Assembly (NCBI GenBank): GCA_922989275.2
Contig: OV277862.1
Span: forward strand, 68,027,832-68,091,831
Direction: 5' to 3'
From: Gari tellinella
Lineage: Eukaryota; Mollusca; Bivalvia; Cardiida; Psammobiidae
Length of the DNA stretch: 64,000 nt
In this document: piece after piece, positions 52,451-62,825 of the stretch
Layout: the number at the start of each line of letters is the position of its first letter
How positions within the stretch are numbered: position 1 is the stretch's first letter
The notes under the pieces: model-generated
The model's input: only the letters and a program-made list of their open reading frames with translations
Told to the model about the DNA's origin: nothing
Databases searched by the model: none
Translations under genes and position numbers: made by a program

Positions 52451-52702
52451 TTAACCCATTACCCCATAAATACGCCTTTTAACGCCTTTAATTTATTTCT
52501 CCACTGAAGAAAATAGTTTTAATTCATACAGTTATGAATATATATCATAAAAAATAATTTCTATTTTCTAGAAGATGGTAGCTTAAAGCAGGTTGAAAAA
52601 AAAGCATAATGTGCCTTAAGGCATACTCTGCTTTACTTTTAACCTACTTTAAGTGGCCACCTATCTTCAATACTAGAAACAGGCTATGGGGTAATGGGTT
52701 AA
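52451..52702 (-). mobile_element. A46: complete family-A MITE
   Basis: TTAACCCATTACCCCATAAA to TATGGGGTAATGGGTTAA. Hairpin mismatches CATAATGTGCC / GGCATACTC. TTAA at the right is shared with A47. Confidence 0.9.
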
Positions 52703-52940
52703 CCCTTTCCCTTTACTCAAACATAGCCTGGCTGATTAAAGCAGGTGCATTTTTGCTTAACTTTTAACCTGCTTTAAGCTACGATCTGCTAGGACAGAAA
52801 ATAATTGCACATTCATGAATTGGCTTAAAGCTGGCTGAAAGTAAAGCAATGCATCTCAAGGTGCATTCTGCTTTACTTTCAACCTGTTATAAGTGGTCAC
52901 CTGTCTTCAGAACTAGAAACAGGCTATAATAGGTAATGGC
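52699..52940. mobile_element. A47: two fused partial family-A copies
   Basis: A '+' copy with a collapsed hairpin (GCAGGTGCATTTTTGC) to AATTGCACATTCATG, then the hairpin and short arm of a '-' copy (GCTGGCTGAAAG, GCATCTCAAGGTGC, AACAGGCTATAATAGG). Confidence 0.7.
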
Positions 52941-53263
52941 CGGGTTTATATGTATGTTGACAGGCAGGAAACTGTTCTATTGATGCACAGGTAGAAGGTG
53001 ACAATACCTTGCTAACTCATGAAACAGGTTGAAAGTGATCACTTCAGCATCCATTCCCCCAGGATGATCATAGCTAATGATTTTTGTATCACACTCAACA
53101 AAATTAGACCACATGAAAGCAAAAACGGAAGGGGAAAAAATGTGAAACAGATGTTAAAGCAATTGAATTCTGAAATGATATTCCCCTTAGCATCTGTAAG
53201 CAAATATTCTACAAGCTATACTGTGAGCAAGTCACTAGTAATTGATGAAGCATGATCTCAATA
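52941..53263. other. Unassigned interval
   Basis: A 78-residue open frame (53019-53255, plus) is unrecognised. Confidence 0.35.
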
Positions 53264-53291
53264 GACAGGTTACTGCTAAATGCAGAATAAA

Positions 53292-55051
53292 AACAAGCAC
53301 CTTAGAGCTGATATCCCCTGCCGCAGCGGTTGTCCAGAAGAAAGTGGCAAACTTTATTGTGGGAGGAAGGGGCAAATGGTGATCACCTGTCTTTAAAGAT
53401 CAACATTCAAAAGCTTTTTACAAAGTTTTATAAAATCCAATCAATTTTGTACATTTTAAAGCCTAAACAATACAAAAAATAAAGCCGTTTGTAGCATTAT
53501 AAATCTAAGTATGACAGGGGCAGGTAACTCTTGATTCAAATTCAACAGTAATTAAACACTTTCAAGAACTTATAATTGTGTGCAAGTATTATTAAAAAAA
53601 ATCAGAACTGTAGAATTTACTAGAGTGTAAACACATTTTCAACTCATCAAGGGCAGAGTATTCTTGACTAATTTGCACATTTTCGATAATAATTGAACTC
53701 ATTCTATAAATAATAGCCATATAATTTATTTTTTTTTCAAAATCCATTCACATTTGTACACAATAGCATGTAAACAATAAAGCCATGTTGAGCATTACTA
53801 AGTACATAAAGGGCAGATAACTCTTGCCACAAAGTATCCTATTTTGACAATAATTGCTACCCTTATATTTATTTACATCATGTGTAAGTTAAATCAAAAT
53901 CCATTAAAGACTGTAGTTTCTAGATGGTAAAAACTGTTAAATATGGGTTTTTTTACTCATCAAGGGCAGATAACTGTTGACTAGTTTCTCCGTTTTTCAA
54001 AAATGACAACAATTATTTGAAAACTAATAGCCAAACATAGTTTAAGAATTTGTTTTATCAAAATTCATGCATATTTATAGATACTAGGATGTAAACAATT
54101 CTAAAATAAAGCATTTTCTATCATTTCAAAGTACATCAAGGGCAGATAACTATTGCCACAAGTATCCTTTTTTGACAATAATTGCACACCTTCAAGAACT
54201 TTTACTGATAGACATCGTGTGCAAGTATCATTTAAATCCATTCATAATTGTAGTTGCCAGAGAGTAAAAACAGTTAAATATGGCTTTTTTTACTTATCAA
54301 GGGCAGATAACTCATGACTAATTTCTCCGTTTTCAACAATAATCAAATTCATTTGAAAACTAATAGCCATACATAATTCAAGAAAGTTTTTTCAAAAATC
54401 CATGCATATTTATAGGCTCTAGTATGTAAACAATACCAAAATAAAGCATTTTCTAGCATTTCTAAGTACATCAAGGGCAGATAACTCTTGTCAGAAGTAT
54501 CCTTTTTTTACAATAACTGCACACATGCAAGAACTTGTACTTATAGACAATGTGTGCAAGTATAAACAAAATATGTTGAATACTGTAGTTGCTAGAGTGT
54601 AAAAACTGTTAAATATGGCATTTTTAACACAAAAAGGGCAGATAACTCATAAATTCCTAAAATTTTCTGAAAAAAATTTGATTTCCCACGGTGCTCCTAT
54701 GATGACAAATAAGTATACCAAGTTTAATCCAAATCTGTAAATAGGTTTCGGAGATACAGTTGCGGACGGAAAACGTGACGGACGCACGGACGGCATTTTT
54801 AACACAAAAAGGGCAGATAACTCATAAATTCCTAAAATTTTCTGAAAAAAATTTGATTTCCCACGGTGCTCCTATGATGACAAATAAGTATACCAAGTTT
54901 AATCCAAATCTGTTCATAGGTTTCGGAGATACAGTTGCGGACGGAAAACGCACGCACGCACACACACACGCACGCACGCACACACGCACGCACGCACGGA
55001 CAGCCGGACGGACAGACCTAAAACAGTATCCCTCTGCCTTTCGGCAGGGGA
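53292..55051 (+). mobile_element. Helentron-like non-autonomous element, copy 2
   Basis: Starts AACAAGCACC (compare AACAAGAGGG in copy 1). Subterminal TATCCCCTGCCG (53312-53323) is inverted at the 3' end (CGGCAGGGGATA). Tandem GGGCAGATAACTC units start at 53964, 54140, 54301, 54475, 54637 and 54811, alternating about 175 and 161 bp (dimer about 336 bp). A near-exact last repeat leads to an (ACGC)n/(AC)n tract at 54949-55018. The 3' hairpin TATCCCTCTGCC-TTTC-GGCAGGGGATA ends at 55053. Unrelated in sequence to copy 1 apart from layout. Non-coding. Confidence 0.75.
54949..55018. repeat. CGCA/CA microsatellite
   Basis: CGCACGCACGCACACAC pattern followed by CGGACAGCCGGACGG. Lies just before the 3' hairpin of the surrounding element. 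Confidence 0.9.
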
Positions 55052-55101
55052 TAATAATGCATAATTTAGCTTTCTGCATCATTTTCACCCTGCATTAAGC
55101 A

Positions 55102-55439
55102 GTTTCATTCTTATAACACAGCCCATTGGGCTTTTTATTGAATGTCACATAAAACAAGTTTGAATGCAATTGTTTTATACCTCCCAACTTCATTATTTAC
55201 CACTTTCCTGTTTGTTTAGATTTATATCATACACATATTTTTGCTTTCATCTTACAATTAATATATATTATATTAGTAACCTTCAGTTTCTGTAGGTAAA
55301 TACACTTAAAGACATTAAGCCAGTCTATTCACTGATTCCCCCCTCATTGTTCTCACTTGGTGTGAAAATACAGGTAGATCACGAGAAAATTGCTCAGGTA
55401 ACGGCTCAGCCATCTAAAGCTTTGAATAGAGGCCCTTAC
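55102..55439. other. Unassigned interval
   Basis: No feature recognised. Confidence 0.35.
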
Positions 55440-55540
55440 ATAATAGATCTCAATAGGTTTTTCAATGGGTTTTACTAACCAAGCTATCAAATATTAGGTG
55501 CGGGCCTCACATTAGACGCCTGAATGATTCTTTGCCTAGA
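55440..55540. repeat. Dispersed repeat M, copy 2
   Basis: TTTTCAATGG, CTAACCAAGCTATCAAATAT and CTCACATTAGACG match 22080-22190 in order. Confidence 0.5.
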
Positions 55541-55599
55541 CGCTAGCCGAGTAAGTGCATGGGCTCCATGCTTTGACTCAAACTTTCTACGGTGTAGGT

Positions 55600-56380
55600 G
55601 TTACCACCCAAGCTTGGTCATGTAATGTCTTTAAGATTTCAAACATCAAGTAAAGGTAAGTCAAAGTAAAACTAAGATTACCTGCAAGATAAGGGTTCAA
55701 TTAATGAAAGACATAATTGAAGAGGAACAAATGTTTACCATTCTACTGCTAAAACACTATTTTGCTTGAAAATGTTCATCTCCAAACAAGAAATATCTTT
55801 AAAAAAGATTTTCGGCGGAATGAGTGGTTGAACTAAGGCTATATAGATGGGTGTGCAAAATTGAATGAAATTGAGGTTTTCAAAGATTGAAAAGCAAAAA
55901 ATAAAAGTATACAATTGAAACAGTAACTTTTATTTAAAATGCAAAACTATCATGTACAGAAATGCAAAACAAAACAATAATTTAACTCATATCCTATCTA
56001 CTGGTAGGAGATCCTCACATTAATCTATTGTTCTGTATCAAACTTCATTCATAGAGTTTCTTGAAACAAACTATAGCATACACAAAATGTACAGATACAA
56101 CAGTCTGCTCTACTTCACTCTTGTAAATAATGATGAAACCACACAATTGTGTTTAACTCACTTGAGGCCATTTATATTTAATATTGCTTTTAATGTATGG
56201 TAAATGTGTACAAATAGTTAACAATTAAAACAAATTACAAAACACCTAGCTTCCTCTGTATTTCAGATGTCATCTTAAATTGCATCAGCCCCCAGTGTAG
56301 TAAACAGTCTGGTCTGTGTCTCTAAATTTTACACTCACAGCCATATCTGGGAAAACTGTAATTGGACATAGACCAGCCTA
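55600..56380. other. Unassigned interval
   Basis: AT-rich. No feature recognised. Confidence 0.35.
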
Positions 56381-56572
56381 CAGGGCTCCAGATAAGAGGG
56401 AGTAAACTAAACAAATCACATTTATTCACTCATTTCAGCACCAAACCCTATGGTGTTACCACTCATTTTGATTGTCTCAAAGAGACAATTCAAATGTTTA
56501 GTGACACCACAGGGTTTAATGCACAAATAAAGATTTTAAGTTTTGAAATAATTCCCTTATCTGGAGCCCTGG
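56381..56572 (+). mobile_element. F07: complete hAT-like MITE
   Basis: CAGGGCTCCAGATAAGAGGG to CCCTTATCTGGAGCCCTG, the best-matched ends of the family. Hairpin inner arm ATTGTCTCAAAGAGACAAT. A clear target duplication was not seen. Confidence 0.85.
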
Positions 56573-56812
56573 CTACTATCCAATCAGACTATTCAGTTTC
56601 AACAGGTGCTCTCAAGTCTAAATTTCTGATCAAATATAATTGGTTGAAATGTGTGGCCAAACAGAAAGTGTGGCTAAATAGAAACCAGACAGCTCCGCCG
56701 AAAAAAGTCAAACTAACTGTTAACACAAGTATTTTTAACAAAGAAACATACACAATGTTCCCATATGTCAGTGTCAGACAGTTGAACTCCTGATCAGGTC
56801 TGAATACAATGT

Positions 56813-57171
56813 ACAGTGTTCCGTCTCTACAACGACCCTCCCAACAACGACTCCCTCCTTACAACGACCCTTGACGATGTTCCCTAAAAGGAAAATCATG
56901 TCTAACCTATTCACGGCTGCAATGTGGTCCGCTTAAAATTGTCGTCTGCTGCTTTTCTCAAAATTACATAATGGACATTTTGACAGAAAGAACCTTTAAT
57001 GGCGAGTGACAAACAGCTTGAATCCAGATCAGACGCCGCTTTAAGCAGCGTCTGATCTGGATTCAAGCTGTTTGCAAATGTATTCCAAATTCCCTCCCTA
57101 TAACGACTCCCTCCGAACAACACACACCATTTGTGTCTCCCATTTGGTGTCGTTGTAGAGAGGATCCGCTG
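56813..57171 (+). mobile_element. J02: Tigger/pogo-like MITE carrying core 2
   Basis: CAGTGTTCCGTCTCTACAAC to GTTGTAGAGAGGATCCGCTG with TA on both sides (56811-56812, 57172-57173). Core 2 at 57010-57074: CAAACAGCTTGAATCCAG...GACGCCGCTTTAAGCAGCGTC, arms matched. About as long as J01 and collinear with it. Confidence 0.9.
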
Positions 57172-57224
57172 TATTTGCAAATGCTAAGTTACTGTAAGTG
57201 ATTGGTCAAAATAAACACAACACT

Positions 57225-57426
57225 TTAACTGCACACTAAGGTGGCGGAACCATATTAACCATAGCAAACAGTCAAGATCCTGATGAGACGCCGCATTACG
57301 CGGATCAAAACTATTTGACATTCTGACCCTGTTTTGAAAAGAAATTAATAAGAAAATTCTATTTTTAGAATGGTTGCAGATGACAATTTTTGATGATAAA
57401 AAAATTACCCAGCATTTAAAGATAAA
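57225..57426 (-). mobile_element. B13: family-B MITE with half-deleted hairpin
   Basis: TTAACTGCACACTAAGGTGG, CAAACAGTCAAGATCCTG...GACGCCGCATTACGCGGATC, ACCCAGCATTTAAAG. The right inner stem is missing. Confidence 0.75.
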
Positions 57427-57616
57427 GGTTCTGACAGGCAGGATTAAAGAGGAACCATTGTTCATAGCCAGGAATGATTCTCCAGCAGATCAATAAAGAT
57501 GATGTGTTGATGTCACTATTCGTTTTCCTTGGCATGTCATTTAAGGGTCCAATGCTCTCAATTGTCTAAGAATAATGCTTTCATTACTAAGCATGGCTAT
57601 CTATATACTAAGGCTT

Positions 57617-57683
57617 TTGCAAATAATTTGGGTCTTGACCAGATACCAAGTAACTTGGCTATTGATCAGGATCTAAACTGTTT
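57617..57683. repeat. Worn core-2 hairpin
   Basis: GCAAATAATTTGGGTCTTG...CCAAGTAACTTGG...GATCAGGATCTAAACTG. Confidence 0.55.
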
Positions 57684-57778
57684 TACTTTCAAACAAACAT
57701 TCCATTCTAACTCGGATCAAAACATTGTTATTGAACAGATTTTTACTTTTTTAAGATTTTATTCTATATGGCTGTATA

Positions 57779-57865
57779 TCAGACAATTCTACTGAGTAAT
57801 GACACCACAGGGTTTTGAGCGAACAAAATGATTTTAGTTTTCAAAATACTCCCATTTTGCTTTAT
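57779..57865 (+). mobile_element. F08: right half of an F MITE
   Basis: GACAATTCTACTGAGTAATGACACC, then TGATTTTAGTTTTCAAAATACTCCC. Confidence 0.65.
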
Positions 57866-57886
57866 ATAGATTTTTGGCATGCACAG

Positions 57887-58080
57887 CAGAGCTCCAGATA
57901 AGAGGGAGTAAACTGAACAAATACAACATCTTCTCACTCATTTCAGCATCAAATCCTATGGTGTTACTTACTCATTAGAATTGTCTTGAAGAGACAATTC
58001 TAATGAGTAGTGACACCATAGGGTTTAATACAGAAATAGATATTTTAGTTTTTGAAATAATTCCCTTATCTGAAGCTCTG
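57887..58080 (+). mobile_element. F09: complete hAT-like MITE
   Basis: CAGAGCTCCAGATAAGAGGG to CCTTATCTGAAGCTCTG, flanked by TGCACAG and TGAACAG. Hairpin centre GTCTTGAAGAGAC. Confidence 0.85.
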
Positions 58081-58112
58081 TGAACAGTGTTCCAATATAT
58101 TATATATATCCA

Positions 58113-58250
58113 TTGTACAGTCCAATCTTCATTGTCCACTCAAAACAATTAAGGCAAGTGGATCAGCAAGATTTAAAACAGACCTAAAGTACTGGTAATG
58201 CAGAAAGCTTAAATTTAAGAGCTTTCTGCATTACTTTAGATCCTCATACA
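58113..58250. mobile_element. H08: pogo-like MITE, left end and hairpin
   Basis: TACAGTCCAATCTTCATTG, hairpin 58184-58241 (AAAGTACTGGTAATGCAG...CTGCATTACTTTAG, centre AGCTTAAATTTAAGAGCT). The right end is unclear. Confidence 0.6.
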
Positions 58251-58455
58251 TAAAGCTGACATCATCCAAGAGCTACCTCCATGCACTATTGACTGGTCAT
58301 TAGTCAGTCACCACTGGTCTGACTGTATGGCATATATTCCATCTTATCTTCCATAATAAACAAACACAAATCACCCTCCACATGAGTTGACTCTGATCTA
58401 TGGCGCCATCCCCTTTGTTTACCCTTTTCCTCCACAACTATCAGTGCCCTTGTCT

Positions 58456-58543
58456 TATTATGACTGCTTCAAGCAGAATGAAAGTAAAGCAGAATGCTCC
58501 TATAGGAGCTTTCTGCTTTACTTTCATCCTGCTTTAAGCAATC
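58456..58543. repeat. H-type/core-1 hairpin, well paired
   Basis: CTTCAAGCAGAATGAAAG...CTTTCATCCTGCTTTAAG, centre GCTCCTATAGGAGC. No shell ends recognised. Confidence 0.7.
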
Positions 58544-58628
58544 AACTATTGCATCATCTGTGAGAAAAGGCATCCTGAGGAGGTTATATTGCTATAACTT
58601 AAGTTACTTTTTACACTTCTGTGGAGTA

Positions 58629-58855
58629 GTTAAGGGTTGAATGTTTTTTGCATGCTAACACAAAACATGAGATTTACTTTTGAAAACAGTTTGAATCAAG
58701 AAGAGACGCTGGATAACAATGGGTCTCAGTAGGATCAATTTTTCAGACACTCTAGACCTATTTTGACCAAAATTTCAGGATTTTTTTTCTTTTTTTAAAA
58801 CAGTGGCAGATTTCAATTATTGCTGACTACAAAATTATACTCCCCAGTATAGGCT
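58629..58855 (-). mobile_element. B14: worn family-B MITE
   Basis: TTAAGGGTTGAATG...TTTGCATGC, GAAAACAGTTTGAATC...GAGACGCTGGATAAC, CACTCTAGACCTATTTTGACC, TACTCCCCAGTATAGGC. Confidence 0.65.
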
Positions 58856-59217
58856 TTAATACCATAATGTTAACACAACCCAGCTTGCTCACCCCAGCAT
58901 ACCAACCACTTAAACAAGCTTGATAAGGGGCCATAACTCACTCTCACAACACAAGATGATGATAAGATTAGGACTAATAAAACAACCCTGTTCTCTTGTG
59001 ATTATCGTTGTCAGCATCATCTTCCTACCCCACCTGGTGTGATACAGGTATAGAGTGACAAGGAGGGGCCTCTTGCTGGTCAACTGTAAACCCCTAGTAG
59101 GGCTCAGGTGTGTTCTACAGTAAACCTTGTGTCAATGGACAACTCAGAAGGAAATGAATTAAGTAGCCCCATTTTTGTCAAGTGCATACACTATTTGGAT
59201 TCAGTTGTTTTTTAAAA
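58856..59217. other. Unassigned interval
   Basis: No feature recognised. Confidence 0.35.
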
Positions 59218-59436
59218 TCAAACCCTTTACCGTATTGCCTGTTTCTAGTTTTGAAGACAGGTGATCACTTAAAGCAGGTAAAAAGTTAAGCAGAATGTGC
59301 CTTAAGGTGCATTTTGCTTTACTTTAGTCTGCTTTCAGGTACAATCTGCTAGGATATATCTTATGGTACATATATCCATGACTGTTTATCTTCAGTGAAG
59401 GAATACATTAAAGGCATATCCATGGTGTTTTGAGGT
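59218..59436 (+). mobile_element. A48: family-A MITE
   Basis: TCAAACCCTTTACCGTATTGCC to CATGGTGTTTTGAGGTTA. Hairpin GTGCCTTAAGGTGC (one side changed). Confidence 0.8.
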
Positions 59437-59895
59437 TATACAAATTTGATGGTATATCTTTAATGTCATGACCCCTTTCACCAATGTATTCATGAAGTCT
59501 ATCAATGAATGCTTTATTGTCAAGTTGAAAAGGTCCATTATCAAACAACCCTTTCCATGATATATGTACCTCAATGTTTTCACTGTGTCTACTTCTCCTG
59601 GCTGTAGAAATTTCCCTCATGTAAATTCTTTATCATCATTTTGAATTTCAAAGCTTAGCAAAAGACCTACATTGTAATGTTAAACAGTACATGTACAATG
59701 AAACATTCTAAAATAAATCTGTCTGACATCCAAAACATTTGCATTGTACACATGTCTTACTCTTAAAACAGCGTAACAAACATGTTATGACGCAGGGCAA
59801 AATACTAAAGATTTAAAGATGTTTATTAAGTTGCTCTTGATTTAGCAACCAATACGGTACATAAAGATCTGTGTTTGGAATTTTTCTGCACTTCA
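59437..59895. other. Unassigned interval
   Basis: No feature recognised. Confidence 0.35.
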
Positions 59896-60089
59896 TTAAC
59901 TCTTTGCATGCTGGGTAATTTTGCAAAAATGGTTGTCTGCAGCTGTTCTACAAATAGATTGTTCAAAAATTCTTTTAAAAACAGGGTCAAAGTGTCAAAC
60001 AGTTTGCGCCTCATCATGATCCAAACTGTTTGCAAAGGAAAACACTGTGGCATATGTATCCACCACTAAGCTGTGATGCAAAGAGTTAA
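59896..60089 (+). mobile_element. B15: family-B MITE with half-deleted hairpin
   Basis: TTAACTCTTTGCATGCTGGG to GATGCAAAGAGTTAA. AAACAGTTTG joins directly to CGCCTCATCATGATCC, removing one inner arm. Confidence 0.85.
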
Positions 60090-60397
60090 AACGACTGCTT
60101 CTAGCAATATCTACTATATCACCCATTCATTTTTCTGACAATAAAAATTTCATTGAAGAAATGCACAGACAAGATCTCAGTTAAAAGTCTAATCTGAAAG
60201 ATTGAAGAAGCTTTGGTTTGAACTTTTCACCCCTATATTACACTACAAGCTGCTTTGCCTTACCCCCAAGGCTTCTAAATGCAGATTCTGATTTTGATCC
60301 AGATTTAAGAAAGCTTATTGTAAACCATTCCCTCTACTCAGATGTGCCTTTAGGAAGCCACTTTAAACTCTGCTGCATAGGAGCTCTATGACATGGC
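60090..60397. other. Unassigned interval
   Basis: No feature recognised. Confidence 0.35.
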
Positions 60398-60592
60398 CAG
60401 GGCTCAGGATAAAAGGAAGTAAACTTAATAAATCCACAATTTCTCACTTTTTTCAGCACCAAATCCTATGGTGTTACTTCTCATTACTCTTCGAGACGAT
60501 TCTAATGAGTAGTGGCACCTGGTGTGACCATAGGGTTTAAAGCAGAAATAAAGATTTTAGTTTTTGAAATACTTCCCTTAAATGGAGCCCTG
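60398..60592 (+). mobile_element. F10: hAT-like MITE
   Basis: CAGGGCTCAGGATAAAAGG to CTTAAATGGAGCCCTG. Hairpin partly deleted on the left (TCATTACTCTTCGAGACG); centre orientation TTC as in F06. Confidence 0.8.
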
Positions 60593-61025
60593 ATTTCTAC
60601 CTTCTTTTGTTCCATGCAAAAAAATTGGTGTTAAATACAGGTTGCAGCTTCTAACAGAATAATTTTAAATTCAGACTTAAGCCAGCTTAAACCAGATGAA
60701 AGAAAGGCAGAAATTAAACTTAAGGATACATGCACTTGCAAGCAGTGCAGACCACAATCAGATTGTTTTCTGGCAAGTAAATTTAATTTTAAGAAACAAA
60801 TAATTAATGACACAAAAACCTTTGTTAATTATTCAACCCCTCAGGTGAAAACAACACTTAAGATTTTATCTACTGATTTCCAAGACACTTTGCAAAAAGT
60901 TGTATTTGTTAAAACCTATACGCCCACAGTTTTAGCTTTTTTATTTCAACTCTTGCGGTTTGCTAATGTTAGAAACTTAGAAGATATCATGATAAGTACA
61001 GTGTAAATCATGTTCCTATTTATGT
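60593..61025. other. Unassigned interval
   Basis: GCAAGCAGTGCAGACC at about 60737 is a core-3 fragment. Otherwise unassigned. Confidence 0.35.
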
Positions 61026-61251
61026 TTAACACTTTGCAAGCTAGCAGCGGATATAGCTGCCACAGGCATAACCTTTGCAAACAGTTTGGATCCAGATGAG
61101 ACGCCGCGTAACACGGCGTCTCATCAGGATCCAAACTGTTTGCCATTCTGACCCTGAATTTTAAAGAAATTTTGAAAATTTCCAAATTTAGAACAAAAGC
61201 AGATGACAATTGTTGCAGACGAAAAATATTACCCAGCATGCAAAAAGTTAA
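61026..61251 (-). mobile_element. B16: complete family-B MITE
   Basis: TTAACACTTTGCAAGCTAGC to ACCCAGCATGCAAAAAGTTAA. Core 2 at 61077-61142: GACGCCGCGTAACACGGCGTC. Arms well preserved. Confidence 0.9.
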
Positions 61252-61436
61252 GAGCAGAAATGCAGAAGAGAAATGCCCGTTTCATCTTCAGGAAAGGTAA
61301 ATTCGAAAAAAAAGCTTCTTGGGAAGTTTCTGCAGTCTGTTTGTTGTGAACAAAGATGCCAATTGTCTTTTAAAAGAATGCCAAACATCTTCTAAAACTT
61401 AATTTTGTCACCTGATCATGGCTATGGAAGGAAGGG

Positions 61437-61708
61437 TTAACCCATTTACCTATAACCTGTTTCTATTAAAGACAGGCAACACCTTAAAGCAGGTTAAAAG
61501 TAAGGCAGAATGTGCCTTAGGCACATTCTGCTTTACTTTCAAACTACTTTAAACTACCATCTGCTAGGGTATAGAAAACATTTCATTAATCATTTTTGTA
61601 TAAAGTAAAAATATTATCTTCAGTGGAGGAATAAAGTAGAACTATTGTCTTCGGTGGAGGAATAAATAAAAGGTGTGAGAAGGCTTGTATCTATGCAAAA
61701 ATGGGTTA
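61437..61708 (+). mobile_element. A49: family-A MITE with internal duplication
   Basis: TTAACCCATTTACCTATAACC to GCAAAAATGGGTTAA. Long arm contains a short tandem copy (CAGTGGAGGAATAAAG / CGGTGGAGGAATAAAT). Confidence 0.85.
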
Positions 61709-61845
61709 ATGGAGATATTTTCCCCTCCCAGATGGCCATTATGCAGAGATTACTCAGTAGTAATGTGTTATTGACAACTGTCAAAATCCAGCATGGTCTG
61801 ACCCAAGTTATGAATTGTAAAAATTCCACCTGCTACAGGTACTAC

Positions 61846-62143
61846 CTCTCCCCATCAAGATATGTTTGAAGCAGGGCTACCATAAGTTGACATGAAAAAT
61901 CCTAAGATTTCCAAATTTGCATCAGTTCTTTCAAGTGCAATTTTATGAATCGTTCCTTTACCCCATCGTCTGTTTTTTAGTTTTGTTGACACATGACTAC
62001 TTAAAGCAGACTGGAAGTAAAGCAGAATGGGCCATAAGGCGCATTCTGCTTTACTTTCAGTCTGCTTTACGCTACCATGCACTAGAAAAAGATCCGAAGA
62101 TTTAGGAGATGGCAGCCCTGTCTCTCCATCAAGATATGTTTGA
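61846..62143. mobile_element. P: hAT-like element with long flanking direct repeats
   Basis: CAGGGCTACCATAAG (61873) and ATGGCAGCCCTG (ends 62120) are inverted ends. The flanks CTCTCCCCATCAAGATATG (61846-61869) and CTCTCCATCAAGATATG (62122-62143) repeat for about 22-24 bp, far longer than a normal hAT target duplication. Confidence 0.55.
61956..62085 (+). mobile_element. A50: truncated family-A MITE inside P
   Basis: CCTTTACCCCATCGTCTG, hairpin GCAGACTGGAAGTAAAGC...CTTTCAGTCTGCTTT with matched AGACTG/CAGTCT change on both arms, then GCTACCATGCACTAG. Confidence 0.75.
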
Positions 62144-62356
62144 GTCTGTTTGCGTTGTCAGACAAGACGGGCTAACTATCATAGCTAACAAGACATTTTT
62201 ATTGTGACACATGCAAGGTGAGTCACCCTACATGCGTCCATGTTATCATAACTTAATTATATCCAACCTGAGTCTTGCATTGCATTAGCAAATGGTTTAC
62301 CGTTATCATTTATAGCTGAGCCCTGTAGACAATGGTAAATTGTATTGAAGACCTTT

Positions 62357-62421
62357 ACAAACAGTTTGGGTCCTTATTAGACTCTACTAAAAGTGGGGCC
62401 TGATCAGGATACAAACTAGTT
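62357..62421. repeat. Worn core-2 hairpin
   Basis: ACAAACAGTTTGGGTCC...AGTGGGGCCTGATCAGG...ACAAACTAGTTG. Confidence 0.55.
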
Positions 62422-62825
62422 GTCTTTACTGATCCTGTTTCTACAAATATAATTTAATGAAGGCAGAATAAGTTTCAGAACTTTAGCAGAGTACAGTTCA
62501 AACAGACAATCATTTAATACAACCATTACAATAGACAGGTCTGACTTTATCTCAAATATTTCATCATTCAAATTTGTGTGCAATGGTGATGAAGAAGCAT
62601 GGAGCTATTGGCATTTTGGATCAAGATCAAGATCAATTGTCCAGAGCCTGACTTATAAGCCTATCTCATCTGCTTGCAATCTATGAGTAGATGTAATACA
62701 TTAATCACCCGCATTCATGGCGTTAAAAGTTCAATTATTTTATTGCTTAGATGAATACAATCAACCTGGTATAAACTCAGATGGTAAAATTTATGTAGTC
62801 TTCAATACAGAATATTAAATGTTAA
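62422..62825. other. Unassigned interval
   Basis: No feature recognised. Confidence 0.35.

Larger units (their letters stand above)
53264..55101. mobile_element. H07: H-type hairpin element split by a Helentron-like element
   Basis: The left arm GACAGGTTACTGCTAAATGC ends at about 53291. The right arm TAATGCATAATTTAGC...TGCATTAAGCAG resumes at 55052. The two sides pair as in other H hairpins once the insert is ignored. No CAGT terminal repeats seen. Confidence 0.65.

Noticed and set aside
54760..55098. 112-residue open frame with an HTHARTHTRTHARTA-like run
   Set aside because: It is translation of the CGCA/CA microsatellite at 54949-55018.
56362..56793. 143-residue open frame on the plus strand
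   Set aside because: Its first half is the F07 MITE, and the remainder shows no domain.
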